A stretch of DNA of 64,000 bases from Cryobacterium lactosi (GTDB lineage Bacteria > Actinomycetota > Actinomycetes > Actinomycetales > Microbacteriaceae): assembly GCF_004403945.1 (NCBI RefSeq), contig NZ_SOHM01000007.1, forward strand, positions 62,001 through 126,000. Reading direction: 5' to 3'. The position numbers and the translations under genes are program-made. Positions within the stretch are counted from its first letter, which is position 1, and every line of letters starts with the position of its first letter. Shown piece by piece: positions 19,301 through 26,956 of this stretch. Under the pieces are notes generated by a model. That model did no database searches. It was not told the origin of the DNA and was given only the letters and a program-made list of their open reading frames with translations.

Positions 19301-19754
19301 CTCCTTCGAGACCGTGCAACCACCGTTGCTGGCACTGATGACGCCCGTGGAACAGGTGGCCTACGACCTGTGGGCCACCGGCGTCTCCACGGACGACCAC
19401 CCGATCCGACACGCCAGGCCGGTCCTGGCCGCCAGGGGCGCTCTGGCGGCCAACCAGCTGGCCGCTAGTGAGAACGGCCGTCGGATCGAGGTCGGCGGTG
19501 TCGTCACCCACCGCCAACGACCGGCCACGGCGAACGGGGTGACCTTCATCAACCTGGAGGACGAGACCGGCAACGTCAACGTGGTGGTGAGCGTGGGGGT
19601 GTGGAACCACTTCCGGAGGATCGCCAGGGAGTCTCCGGCCCTGATGATCAGGGGCATCCTCGAACGCTCGCCTGAAGGCGTGGTCAACCTCATCGCCGAC
19701 AGATTCGAACCCCTCACCGTGGCGGCCCACACCTCCTCGCGGGACTTCCGCTAG
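16341..19754 (+). CDS. dnaE2: DnaE2, error-prone DNA polymerase III alpha
   Basis: The 1137-residue polymerase carries out damage-induced mutagenic translesion synthesis. Order of parts: a proline-rich N-terminal extension of about 60 residues, PHP domain (YAELHAHSNFSFLDGG), palm with catalytic D459 and D461 in PDIDVDFD and D598 in VKFDLLGLGML, tandem HhH region (VAERIVADRTRFGPF), and a C-terminal OB fold (GVVTHRQRPATANGVTFINL). The DnaE1-type C-terminal tau-binding part is absent, as expected for DnaE2. The gene is 65 bases after imuB, so probably cotranscribed from the SOS promoter. ATG 16341 has GAGAGGACGG upstream. Confidence 0.95.
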   Translation: MGFNNPPIPWSELERRLSDRRPGGPPPEADGGDSPAWSRHRQPYTAPTPAGPPAGPPAGGTVGYAELHAHSNFSFLDGGSSPEHLLEEAGALGLHGLALTDHDGLYGAVRLAETAESYPGVRTVFGAELSLGLTRRQNGVPEPEGSHLVVLARGQEGYHRLAAAVTHGQLAGGEKGRPVYDVDELAAASGGHWSILTGSRSGAVRQALLRDGDEAAARELDRLVALFGRDCVNVELVDHGRPQDSVTNDRLAALAERVGLPVLATNNVHYARPADFRLFGALAAVRAQRSLDDMDGWLPAAPTQHLRSGAEMAARFSRYPGAVARTVPLADELAFSLRRARPRLPRQQVPEGHTPMSWLRHLVWEGAERAYPGFNANVRDRLEKELAVIEAKDFPGYFLIVHDIVQFARRKGILCQGRGSAANSAVCFVIGITAVDSIFYRLPFERFLSSLREEEPDIDVDFDSDRREEVIQYVYERYGRLNAAQVANVITYRPKFAVRDMAKALGYSTGQQDAWSKQVERWGAAVSSPDHDIPDQVADLAGQVLGFPRHLGIHSGGMVLTDRPVGEVCPIEHARKENRTVLQWDKDDCAWMGLVKFDLLGLGMLAALQYTFDLVRESLGEDWSLAGIPREEAGVYDMLCRADSIGVFQVESRAQMGTLPRLQPRRFYDLVVEIALIRPGPIQGGAVHPYIRRKLGQEPVTYLHPKLEPVLERTLGIPLFQEQLMQMAMAVGGCTGEDADLLRRAMGSKRGVEKISSLRATLYEGMAGNGISGALADEIYEKIEAFANFGFAESHSISFALLVYASAWLKLHYPGAFLAALLRAQPMGFYSPQSLVADARRHGVQVLRPDVQLSGADASLEPLAAPSGDALGRPSCLDHQQPTVPDYDRTVPVDDRGHRRDSALAVRLGLAEVRSIGSAVAERIVADRTRFGPFRSMNDLARRARLNTEQLESLATAGAFEGLGLERRQALWSAGEAAQETDAHLRGSFETVQPPLLALMTPVEQVAYDLWATGVSTDDHPIRHARPVLAARGALAANQLAASENGRRIEVGGVVTHRQRPATANGVTFINLEDETGNVNVVVSVGVWNHFRRIARESPALMIRGILERSPEGVVNLIADRFEPLTVAAHTSSRDFR

Positions 19755-19764
19755 CGTCGATCCA

Positions 19765-20604
19765 GTGAATGAAGACCGTTACTCCAATGATGTGCTCGCC
19801 GCGGGATGGCGGGACGCCGGCCGCCGTGTCGTCCCCCAGCAGGAGGCCGTGCGCGACCTCGTGATCGAAGAGGTCGCCACCGGCTTCTGCGGTGCCGTCC
19901 TCAGGGTCGAGAAGAAGGTCGTCACGCTGGAGGACCGGCACGGCAAGCTCCGGTTGTTCCCGCTGGGCGCCGGCTTCCTGCTCGACGGTGAACCGATCGT
20001 CCTCGTGGCGCCGCGCGCGAGCGCACCGGCCGGCCGTGGGCGCACCGCATCAGGCTCGCTGGCGGTGGCGGATGCGCCGGCACGGGTGGCCAGGGCCAGC
20101 CGCATCTTCGTGGAGGGCCGCCACGACGCCGAACTGGTGGAAAAGGTCTGGGGGGCGGATCTGCGTATCGAGGGCGTCGTCGTGGAATACATCGAGGGCG
20201 TCGACAATCTGGCCGAACTGCTGGCCGAATTCAAGCCCGGCCCCACCCGCCGGGTCGGCGTTCTGGTCGACCACCTCGTGCCCGGATCCAAGGAGAGCCG
20301 GATCGCCGACGCCGTCGCGCGCGGCCCTCACGGACGGCACGTTCTCGTGGTCGGGCATCCCTACGTGGATGTCTGGCAGTCGGTCAAACCGGCTCGATTG
20401 AATTTGCCGGTCTGGCCGCAGATTCCCCGAAACATCGAGTGGAAGCACGGCATCTGCGCGGCCCTCGGCTGGCCGCACGATGACCAGGCCGACATCGCCA
20501 GGGCATGGCAGCGCATCCTGGGCCAGGTGCGCACCTACGCCGACCTCGAACCAGCGTTGCTGGGCAGGGTCGAGCAACTCATCGATTTCGTCACCGTCGA
20601 TTAG
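19765..20604 (+). CDS. DUF3097 protein with a Toprim-like segment
   Basis: The 279-residue actinobacterial protein begins at GTG 19765, 10 bases after dnaE2, so it probably shares that transcript. The N-terminal 100 residues look beta-rich (FCGAVLRVEKKVVTLEDRHG). From residue 113, RIFVEGRHDAELVEKVWG with E117, G118 and D121 resembles the first Toprim motif, as in RNase M5. GVLVDHLVPGSKE could be the acidic second motif. C-terminal motifs GHPYVDVWQSVKP and IEWKHGICAALGWP are family-specific. Function is unknown; nuclease or topoisomerase-like chemistry is inference. Confidence 0.85.
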   Translation: MNEDRYSNDVLAAGWRDAGRRVVPQQEAVRDLVIEEVATGFCGAVLRVEKKVVTLEDRHGKLRLFPLGAGFLLDGEPIVLVAPRASAPAGRGRTASGSLAVADAPARVARASRIFVEGRHDAELVEKVWGADLRIEGVVVEYIEGVDNLAELLAEFKPGPTRRVGVLVDHLVPGSKESRIADAVARGPHGRHVLVVGHPYVDVWQSVKPARLNLPVWPQIPRNIEWKHGICAALGWPHDDQADIARAWQRILGQVRTYADLEPALLGRVEQLIDFVTVD

Positions 20605-20622
20605 CGCCGTCACCGGCACGCT

Positions 20623-20651
20623 TTGAGCATTTCTGTCAGAATTCGTAACAC
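20623..20651 (+). promoter_or_regulatory. Putative cspA promoter with about 200-base leader
   Basis: TTGAGC (20623-20628) and TAACAC (20646-20651) are 17 bases apart. Transcription from here would give a leader of roughly 200 bases before cspA, typical of cold-shock genes. The 250-base gap holds no open frame of note. Just before the gene, ACTCCT (20835-20840) can pair with AGGAGT (20843-20848), covering the Shine-Dalgarno GGAGGAG. Confidence 0.45.
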
Positions 20652-20854
20652 TTTGATGGCTTTTTCGCACAGATCTCCACGGAGACCGAGCGATGTGGGC
20701 TAGTGTTGTCGAAGTAGTTGTAGTGCTTGCACGTCTAAAAAACGTACTGACTTCGGTTGGTGCGGGCTTATTCCTTTCGGAAGCGGACGACGAATACCGC
20801 GACGAACGGCCTCGAAAGTCGGGGCCTTTCTAACACTCCTGGAGGAGTTTCATA

Positions 20855-21058
20855 ATGGCAACAGGTACCGTGAAATGGTTCAACGCTGAAAAGGGCTTCG
20901 GATTCATCGCTCCCGACGACGGAAGCGCCGACGTTTTCGCGCACTACTCTGCGATCGCTTCGAACGGCTACAAGTCGCTCGACGAGAACCAGAAGGTCGA
21001 GTTCGAGGTAACCCAGGGCCCCAAGGGTCCCCAGGCCGAGAACATCCGCGCCCTCTAA
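20855..21058 (+). CDS. cspA: Cold-shock protein
   Basis: This 67-residue single cold-shock domain protein binds single-stranded RNA and DNA and melts RNA structure. RNP1 (KGFGFIAPD) and RNP2 (VFAHYSAI) are intact. Length and start [17 protein letters not shown] are standard. The Shine-Dalgarno GGAGGAG lies 7 bases before the ATG. It is monocistronic, closed by a strong terminator. Confidence 0.97.
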   Translation: MATGTVKWFNAEKGFGFIAPDDGSADVFAHYSAIASNGYKSLDENQKVEFEVTQGPKGPQAENIRAL

Positions 21059-21088
21059 ATAGAGCTGCGTAGCTGTATAAAGCTGCTG

Positions 21089-21124
21089 ACAACGCCCCCG
21101 CTTCGGCGGGGGCGTTGTTTTTTT
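21089..21124 (+). terminator. Strong intrinsic terminator of cspA
   Basis: A 13-base perfect stem (21089-21101 with 21106-21118), a TTCG tetraloop and a run of T to 21124 lie 30 bases after the cspA stop. Confidence 0.93.
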
Positions 21125-21158
21125 AACGCCAGGCAGACTCACCCCAACCACCTGTTCA

Positions 21159-21206
21159 CCGTGCGGACGATTGCGTCCGGTGTGCCGGGCGCAATCGTCC
21201 GCACGG
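21159..21206. repeat. Long perfect inverted repeat between cspA and lrp
   Basis: CCGTGCGGACGATTGCG (21159-21175) is an exact inverted copy of 21190-21206, and inside the 14-base centre CCGG-TGTG-CCGG forms a further stem. It could fold to one hairpin of more than 20 pairs. There is no T-run on either side. It could end the minus-strand lrp transcript, or be a palindromic dispersed repeat or a protein-binding site. Confidence 0.7.
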
Positions 21207-21244
21207 GAAACCGTTGGCGTGCGAGGTGAAGCTGTGGTGTCTCG

Positions 21245-21724
21245 CTACTTCACCAGGTCCTGCCAGCCATCCCCGTCGACGTACTCGAAGATCAGGTTCG
21301 TCTCGGTGTGCGCCACGGCCGGATGCTCCGCGAGGTGCTCGAGAACGAAGTCGCGCAGGTCCGAAGCATCCGCCGCCGCGACGTGCAGCAGGTAGTCGTC
21401 GGCGCCGGCGGTGTGGAACAGTCCGATCACGCCGGGCCAGTGCGGCGCGGCACTGCGGAAGTCGTCGATCTGCTCTCTGGCGTGCTTGGCCAGACGCACG
21501 GAGATCAGGGCCTGCAGTGACGCGCCCAGAGCGGCCAGGTCGATATTGGCCCGGTACCCGCGGATGTGGCCCAGCTGCTGGAGCCGGCGCAACCGCAGGG
21601 ACACCGTGGATTCTGCGACGCCGATTTCAGCCGCCAGGGCGGAGCCTGACGCGCGAGCATTGACCGAGAGTGCCCGCAGGAGGGCACGGTCGACGCGGTC
21701 GAGGTCGGCCTTCTTGGATTCCAT
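21245..21724 (-). CDS. Lrp/AsnC family transcriptional regulator
   Basis: This 159-residue protein has the Lrp layout: an N-terminal winged helix-turn-helix (DRVDRALLRALSVNARAS, then AAEIGVAESTVSLRLRRLQQLGHI) and a C-terminal RAM ligand-binding domain (LISVRLAKHAREQI, GADDYLLHVAAAD). It should bind an amino acid or related effector. No likely target lies divergent to it; the neighbour on the same strand is a helicase 139 bases upstream in coordinate terms beyond its start. A target cannot be assigned. Confidence 0.9.
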   Translation of the reverse strand: MESKKADLDRVDRALLRALSVNARASGSALAAEIGVAESTVSLRLRRLQQLGHIRGYRANIDLAALGASLQALISVRLAKHAREQIDDFRSAAPHWPGVIGLFHTAGADDYLLHVAAADASDLRDFVLEHLAEHPAVAHTETNLIFEYVDGDGWQDLVK

Positions 21725-21863
21725 TCACGCTCTCTTTCGTTGAGAGCCAGTTTATCGACCGTTCTTCGACAGCGACAGCCGCCCCTGCATCAACTGCATC
21801 ACAGCTGGGTTTCCGGCGCATTACGCCGCCGAAGCTGCGACCGCGCCACCACCGCCCTGCGAC

Positions 21864-23855
21864 TCAGCTGCGGCCGAGGCGTTGGCGGAGCAGATCGATG
21901 CGCTTCTGAATCTGGGTGACGCTGGCCTGGGCGACCGCGGGACCGCCGCACAGCCTTCGCAGTTCGGCGTGCACCATGGCGTGCGGCTCCCCGGACAACT
22001 TGGACCACATGCCCACCAGACTGCCCAGCAGCGTGCGCTGCTCCTTGAGCGTGCGGTAGAGCGGGATCGGCTCCGGCGGTGCACCCTCGACCGCTGCGGC
22101 CGCTGTGCGCCGTTCAGAGCCGCGCTTGGACTGCCGCTGTTGGCGTTGGCGTAGCAGCTCCGACACCTGCTCCGGTTCGAGCAGCCCGGGGATGCCGATG
22201 AAGTCGAACTCCTCGTCGGTGCCGGGTTCGGCGAGTTCGCCGTACTCGTCGCCGTTGAACATCACCATGTCGAAGGTGGCCTGGGAGTCCAACGCCTGCC
22301 AGGTGAATTCCTCACCGAGGTCGTCCGATGCCTTCTCGGTCTTGTTCGCGGCCGCCACCATGGCGTCCTCAGGGTTGTACATGCCGTCGTCACCGTCGTC
22401 GCGGTTGCTGCGATCCAGGGCGTGATCGCGTTCCAGCTCCATGGCGTTGGCCAGGCTCAGCAGCCCGGGAACGTTGGGCAGGAAGATCGACGCCGTCTCA
22501 CCGCGGCGGCGGGCGCGCACGAACCGGCCGATGGCCTGCGCGAAGAACAGCGGCGTTGACGCGCTCGTGGCATAGACGCCGACAGCGAGGCGGGGCACGT
22601 CCACCCCTTCGGAGACCATCCGCACCGCGACCATCCAGCGCCGGGTGTTGTGCGAGAACTCGTCGATCCGGTCGCTGGACTCCTTCTCGTCGGAGAGCAC
22701 CACGGTGGCAGGCTCGCCGGAGATCTCCTCGAGGATCGCCGCGTACGCCCGAGCCGTGGTCTGGTCGGTGGCGATGATCAGGCCGCCGGCGTCGGGGATA
22801 CCGTGCCGCACCTCGGTGAGGCGGGCATCCGCTGCCCGAAGCACCGCGGGAATCCACTGGCCGCTGGGCTCGAGGGCGGTCCGCCAGGCCTGCGAGGTGA
22901 TGTCCTTGGTGTTGCCCTCGCCGAGTTTGGCTTCCATCTCGTCGCCGGCCCTGGTGCGCCACTTCATGTGTCCGGCGTAGACCATGAACATCACCGGGCG
23001 CACGACGCCGTCCGCCAGGGCGCGGCCGTAGCCGTAGTTGTAGTCGCTCTGCGACAGCCGGATGCCGTGCTTGTCGGGCAGGTAGGTCACGAACGGGATG
23101 GGCGAGGTGTCGGACCGGAACGGGGTTCCGGTCAGGGACAGCCGTCGGGTGGCGGGGTCGAAGGCTTCCCGGATGGCGTCTCCCCAGCTCAGGGCGTCGC
23201 CGCCGTGGTGTACCTCGTCCAGGATCACCAGGGTGCGGCTGGCCTGGGTGAGCTCACGGTGCAGCGCGGCGCGGGTGGCCACCTGGGCATAGGTGACGGC
23301 GATGCCGTGGAAATGGCTGCCGTAGCGACCGTGCGCGTTCTTGAAGCCGGGGTCGAGGCGGATGCCGGCTCGTGCGGCCGCGTCGGCCCACTGCCGTTTG
23401 AGGTGCTCGGTCGGGGCGACGACGGTGATCCGGTCGATCACGCGGCGTGCGCGCAACTCAGCGGCCAGGCGCAATGCGAAGGTGGTCTTGCCGGCGCCCG
23501 GCGTTGCGGCGGCGAGGAAGTCCCGGGGCTGATGCTGGAAGTAGGCCTCGAGGGCCTCGGCCTGCCAGGCCCGCAGTTTGCTGGCCGTTCCCCAGGCGGC
23601 ACGCTCGGGGAAGGACGGTGAGAGGTGCTCGGCAGCGCTGGTGCCGGCGGGCCCGCGGTCCGGCCCGAAGACGGGCGGGGTGTCGACGGTCTCGGCCAGG
23701 AACGACGTGGCTGGGAACGAGGCGGCTGCGAAGGTTGCGGGTGTAGCCGATTCGGGTGCGCCGGATCCAGATGCAGTGGTCTCCCGGTGCGAGGGTTCCC
23801 GGAAAGCGGATCCGAAGTCAGGTGGAGTAGTCACTTCATAAGAACTTACCAACAC
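21864..23855 (-). CDS. DEAD/DEAH-box superfamily 2 helicase
   Basis: The 663-residue protein begins with about 85 low-complexity Ser/Ala/Thr residues. Helicase motifs follow: I ATPGAGKTT (K123), II DEVHH, III SLTGTPFRSD, and VI QAIGRFVRARRRG. The C-terminal 150 residues are a charged extension. The fold resembles restriction-type or XPB-like SF2 helicases; no methylase or nuclease partner is adjacent, so the role in repair or defence is open. GTG 23855 is the outermost start; GTG 23834 is an alternative and neither has a good ribosome site. Confidence 0.85.
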   Translation of the reverse strand: MLVSSYEVTTPPDFGSAFREPSHRETTASGSGAPESATPATFAAASFPATSFLAETVDTPPVFGPDRGPAGTSAAEHLSPSFPERAAWGTASKLRAWQAEALEAYFQHQPRDFLAAATPGAGKTTFALRLAAELRARRVIDRITVVAPTEHLKRQWADAAARAGIRLDPGFKNAHGRYGSHFHGIAVTYAQVATRAALHRELTQASRTLVILDEVHHGGDALSWGDAIREAFDPATRRLSLTGTPFRSDTSPIPFVTYLPDKHGIRLSQSDYNYGYGRALADGVVRPVMFMVYAGHMKWRTRAGDEMEAKLGEGNTKDITSQAWRTALEPSGQWIPAVLRAADARLTEVRHGIPDAGGLIIATDQTTARAYAAILEEISGEPATVVLSDEKESSDRIDEFSHNTRRWMVAVRMVSEGVDVPRLAVGVYATSASTPLFFAQAIGRFVRARRRGETASIFLPNVPGLLSLANAMELERDHALDRSNRDDGDDGMYNPEDAMVAAANKTEKASDDLGEEFTWQALDSQATFDMVMFNGDEYGELAEPGTDEEFDFIGIPGLLEPEQVSELLRQRQQRQSKRGSERRTAAAAVEGAPPEPIPLYRTLKEQRTLLGSLVGMWSKLSGEPHAMVHAELRRLCGGPAVAQASVTQIQKRIDLLRQRLGRS

Positions 23856-23890
23856 CTGCCGACATCTGCCCGACGGGGCAGAATGAAACC

Positions 23891-24685
23891 ATGACGAAGC
23901 AGCAGCATCCGTGGTCTCGCTACGTCGCCGTCGGCGACTCCTTCACGGAGGGGGTCGGCGACCCGGAGCCGGCCAGCCCGGGCGGCAACCGCGGTTGGGC
24001 TGACCGGGTGGCCGAGATGCTCAGCCTCGGCTCCGACGACTTCGCCTACGGGAATCTCGCGGTTCGGGGCAAGTTGATGAATCAGATCCTGGTCGAGCAG
24101 GTGGCTCCCGCGCTGGCTCTGCATCCCGACCTTGTGACGATCTCGGCGGGCGGCAACGACGTGCTGCGGCCCGGTAGCGACCCTGACGCCATCGCCGAGC
24201 GGCTGGACGAAGCGGTCACCCTGCTGGGCTCGGAGGGCGCCACTGTGGTGCTGTTCACCGGCACCGATGTGCGCTTCTCCCCCGTGTTGCGGGGGCTGCG
24301 GGGCAAGGTCGCGATCTACAACGAGAATCTCCGCGCCGTCGCCGCCGCCCACGACGCGATCGTGGCGGACATGTGGTCGTTGACGGAGATCCAGGACTCC
24401 CGGATGTGGGCTCCGGATCGCCTGCACCTGAACCCGCTCGGCCACCACACCGTGGCGCGGATGGTGCTGGACGTGCTCAACGTGCCCAACCCGCTCGAGC
24501 CGCAACTGCCGGAACCGATGCCCGGAGTCACCTGGCGTCAGGCTCGCACGGAAGACCTTGCCTGGGCGCGGGAGTACCTGGTGCCCTGGGTGCTGCGCCG
24601 GGTGCGCCACCAGTCGTCAGGGGACCACGTCCTGCCCAAACGTCCCGCCGCGGATCCGGTGACCAGGCTCGACCATCCGGCCTGA
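23891..24685 (+). CDS. SGNH/GDSL hydrolase
   Basis: The 264-residue enzyme has block I VGDSFTEG (nucleophile S17), block III SAGGNDVLRP and block V DRLHLNPLGH holding the Asp and His of the triad. No signal peptide is seen, so it is cytoplasmic; likely an esterase or lipase with unknown substrate. It is divergent from the helicase with a 35-base gap. CAGAAT lies 6 bases before the ATG and there is no Shine-Dalgarno, suggesting a leaderless transcript. Confidence 0.9.
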   Translation: MTKQQHPWSRYVAVGDSFTEGVGDPEPASPGGNRGWADRVAEMLSLGSDDFAYGNLAVRGKLMNQILVEQVAPALALHPDLVTISAGGNDVLRPGSDPDAIAERLDEAVTLLGSEGATVVLFTGTDVRFSPVLRGLRGKVAIYNENLRAVAAAHDAIVADMWSLTEIQDSRMWAPDRLHLNPLGHHTVARMVLDVLNVPNPLEPQLPEPMPGVTWRQARTEDLAWAREYLVPWVLRRVRHQSSGDHVLPKRPAADPVTRLDHPA

Positions 24686-24700
24686 CCCAGGGGTTCGCGA

Positions 24701-25924
24701 TTAGACCTCGCCCGGGTGCGTCCAACGCCAGAACGGGCCCGGATCGGTGATGGTCTGATCGAGCACCAGGGGAACCGTGACCGTGTCAGATCCGACGGTC
24801 ACGTCCAGACTGCCGACGGAGTCGCCCTTCTCGCCCAGGGTCACCGCCGTAACGTCCACGGTGCTGGTGATCGGGGTGTCTGACCAGACCACGGTGGACG
24901 CAGAGGTCTCGGCGACGGCCTGCCCTGACTGGCCCCAGGGCGTCGTGTAGGTGCCGAACGGCGTCCCGGCCTCCACCAGGGTCACCGTGCGGAAACCGGG
25001 CTCCACACTGTCGACCAGGCCGAGAATGCTCTCGTTCAGCTCGCTGTGGGTGTCCCCGCCGAGCACCACGCCCACGAGGGTGACCGACGAGTCACCGACG
25101 GGCACATCGACCGCGAAGAGCAGGCAGGCGCCGGCCTCATCGGTGGTGCCCGTCTTGATGCCCTCGACACCGTCGACTCCGAGCAGTTTGTTCGTGTTGG
25201 TGACGGTGCCGACGGTCGGAATCTCAGCGGTGGGCATGGCCACGATGGACGCCAGGACGGGATCGGCCATGACCAGCTTGCCGATGGCGACCAGGTCGGC
25301 CGGGCTGCTCATACTCTGGGCGGAGAGTCCGCTGGTGTCGGCGACGGTAGTACCTGTCAGCCCATTGGCGGCCAGGAAGTCCGCCGCGGCGGCGAGGTAG
25401 GCATCCACCGAGCCGAATGCCCACACGGCCAGGGACACGCTGTAGTTGTTCGCCGAGGGGATCAGCATCGTCTCGAAGGCTTCACGCTGGCTGAGCACCA
25501 TGCCGGACACGACGGGCGCCACCGACCCGTTCTCCGCGATCGCGTCGTAGTAGATGTCCACGTCGGCGTCGGTGAACTCGATGTCCGGCCCGGGGTCGTC
25601 GCCGGTCAACGGCTTGCTCTCCAGGATCACCAGGGCGGTGACCATCTTGGTGATGCTCGCGATGGGCACAGCCCCCTGCTCCCCGCTGGACGCCAGGACC
25701 CCGTCGAACCCGACAGCACCGATGGCTCCGGCGCCCTGGTCCGGCCAGGCGGGCAGCGCGGCCGCCTGGGTGAGGGCCGGAGGTTCGGCCAGCGTCGCGG
25801 CCGTACTGGAGACCGGGGCGAGGCCCGTGCTGGTGAGGTAGGCGACGAACGCGAGCGCAACGGCGAGGACGCCGAAGAAAGCGATGCGCCGACGGCGGTA
25901 GACCTGGCGTCGGGAGAGTGACAT
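24701..25924 (-). CDS. D-alanyl-D-alanine carboxypeptidase (S11 penicillin-binding protein)
   Basis: This 407-residue peptidoglycan enzyme trims the terminal D-Ala. It has a basic N-terminus and one membrane helix (about residues 13-31), so it is exported and anchored. Active-site motifs are S90-I-T-K93, S157-A-N159 and K257-T-G259. The C-terminal about 110 residues form a beta-rich domain. No amphipathic anchor at the C-terminus. It converges with the SGNH hydrolase gene, with 15 bases between stops. Confidence 0.92.
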   Translation of the reverse strand: MSLSRRQVYRRRRIAFFGVLAVALAFVAYLTSTGLAPVSSTAATLAEPPALTQAAALPAWPDQGAGAIGAVGFDGVLASSGEQGAVPIASITKMVTALVILESKPLTGDDPGPDIEFTDADVDIYYDAIAENGSVAPVVSGMVLSQREAFETMLIPSANNYSVSLAVWAFGSVDAYLAAAADFLAANGLTGTTVADTSGLSAQSMSSPADLVAIGKLVMADPVLASIVAMPTAEIPTVGTVTNTNKLLGVDGVEGIKTGTTDEAGACLLFAVDVPVGDSSVTLVGVVLGGDTHSELNESILGLVDSVEPGFRTVTLVEAGTPFGTYTTPWGQSGQAVAETSASTVVWSDTPITSTVDVTAVTLGEKGDSVGSLDVTVGSDTVTVPLVLDQTITDPGPFWRWTHPGEV

Positions 25925-25988
25925 TCGATGATTCTAACCACGGCCGCCGTGACCGGCTCGCAGGGCTGCCGCGCGCCCCGTGAATCGG

Positions 25989-26861
25989 CTACGCGCGCAG
26001 TGCGTACAGGGCGACGGCGCTGGCCGAGGCGACGTTCAAGGAGTCCACGCCGTGCAGCATCGGGATGGTGACGACGCTGTCAGCCACGGCCAGGGCATGG
26101 CGGCTCAGGCCGTCGCCCTCGGTGCCGAGGATCAGGGCCACCCGTTCCGGCGGGTCGGTCGCGAAGGTGTCCAGGGACACCGCGTCGTCGGCCAGGGCCA
26201 GGGCAGCGAGATGGAAGCCGTTCTCCTTGAGGACCGGTGCGGCCTCCCCCCATTCCGGCAGCCGGGTCCAGGGCACCTGCAGCACGGTCCCCATGCTGAC
26301 CCGGACGCTGCGGCGGTATAACGGGTCGGCGCAGCGCGGGGTGATCAGTACGGCGTCCGCGCCGAGCCCGGCCACCGATCTGAAGATCGCCCCGACGTTG
26401 GTGTGGTCGACGATGTCCTCCAGGATCACGATGCGCCGGGCGCCACGAATGATGTCGGCCACCGAGGCCAGGGCAGGCCGGTGCATGGCCGCCATCGCGC
26501 CACGGTGCAGGTTGTACCCGGTGAGCTGCTCGAGCAGCGCCGCCGAACCGACATAGATCGGAACGTCGGGCCAGTCCGCCAGCAGACGCTGGGCATCCGG
26601 CAACCACTGCTCCTGCACAAGAACCGAACGGGGTCGGTGCCCGGCGGCCAGGGCGCGGCCGATCACCTTGGCCGACTCGGCGATGTAGAGACCGTTGGCC
26701 GGCTCGGAGACCCGGCGCAGGGCCACATCGGTCAGCCGGGAGTAGTCGGCCAGGCCGGGGGCGTCGAGGTCGGTAATCGGGACGATCTGCACGGAGGCCG
26801 CCGCCTTTCTGGGAGGTGTCTGTTGCACAGCTGCCGGAGCGGGAACCTCGAACCGTAACAC
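25989..26861 (-). CDS. TrmH/SpoU family RNA 2'-O-methyltransferase
   Basis: The SPOUT methyltransferase motifs are present: motif 1 HTNVGAIFRSVAGLGADAVL, motif 2 ALILGTEGDGLS and motif 3 IPMLHGVDSLNVASASAVAL. The N-terminal part is an L30e-like substrate-binding domain (GLYIAESAKVIGRALAAG). It should methylate a ribose in rRNA or tRNA using S-adenosylmethionine. The longest start is GTG 26861 (290 residues). GTG 26792 (VQIVPITDL, 267 residues) has AGAAAGG upstream and drops a low-complexity lead, so it may be the real start. Divergent from the sirtuin gene. Confidence 0.9.
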   Translation of the reverse strand: MLRFEVPAPAAVQQTPPRKAAASVQIVPITDLDAPGLADYSRLTDVALRRVSEPANGLYIAESAKVIGRALAAGHRPRSVLVQEQWLPDAQRLLADWPDVPIYVGSAALLEQLTGYNLHRGAMAAMHRPALASVADIIRGARRIVILEDIVDHTNVGAIFRSVAGLGADAVLITPRCADPLYRRSVRVSMGTVLQVPWTRLPEWGEAAPVLKENGFHLAALALADDAVSLDTFATDPPERVALILGTEGDGLSRHALAVADSVVTIPMLHGVDSLNVASASAVALYALRA

Positions 26862-26956
26862 AGCCGAAAACTCACCAGTTTAGACTCAGAGGACATCATC
26901 GTCGCGCCGGCTCCCCCGGGGCCGGGCCGGCGGCGACGGGACGAGGATGGAGCACC

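Noticed and set aside
17691..19730. 679-codon minus-strand frame opposite dnaE2
   Set aside because: A base-composition shadow of dnaE2; no ribosome site and no protein-like features.
21864..23855. Helicase as part of a restriction or phage-defence system
   Set aside because: Neighbours are an Lrp regulator and an SGNH hydrolase; no methylase, nuclease or specificity gene is adjacent.
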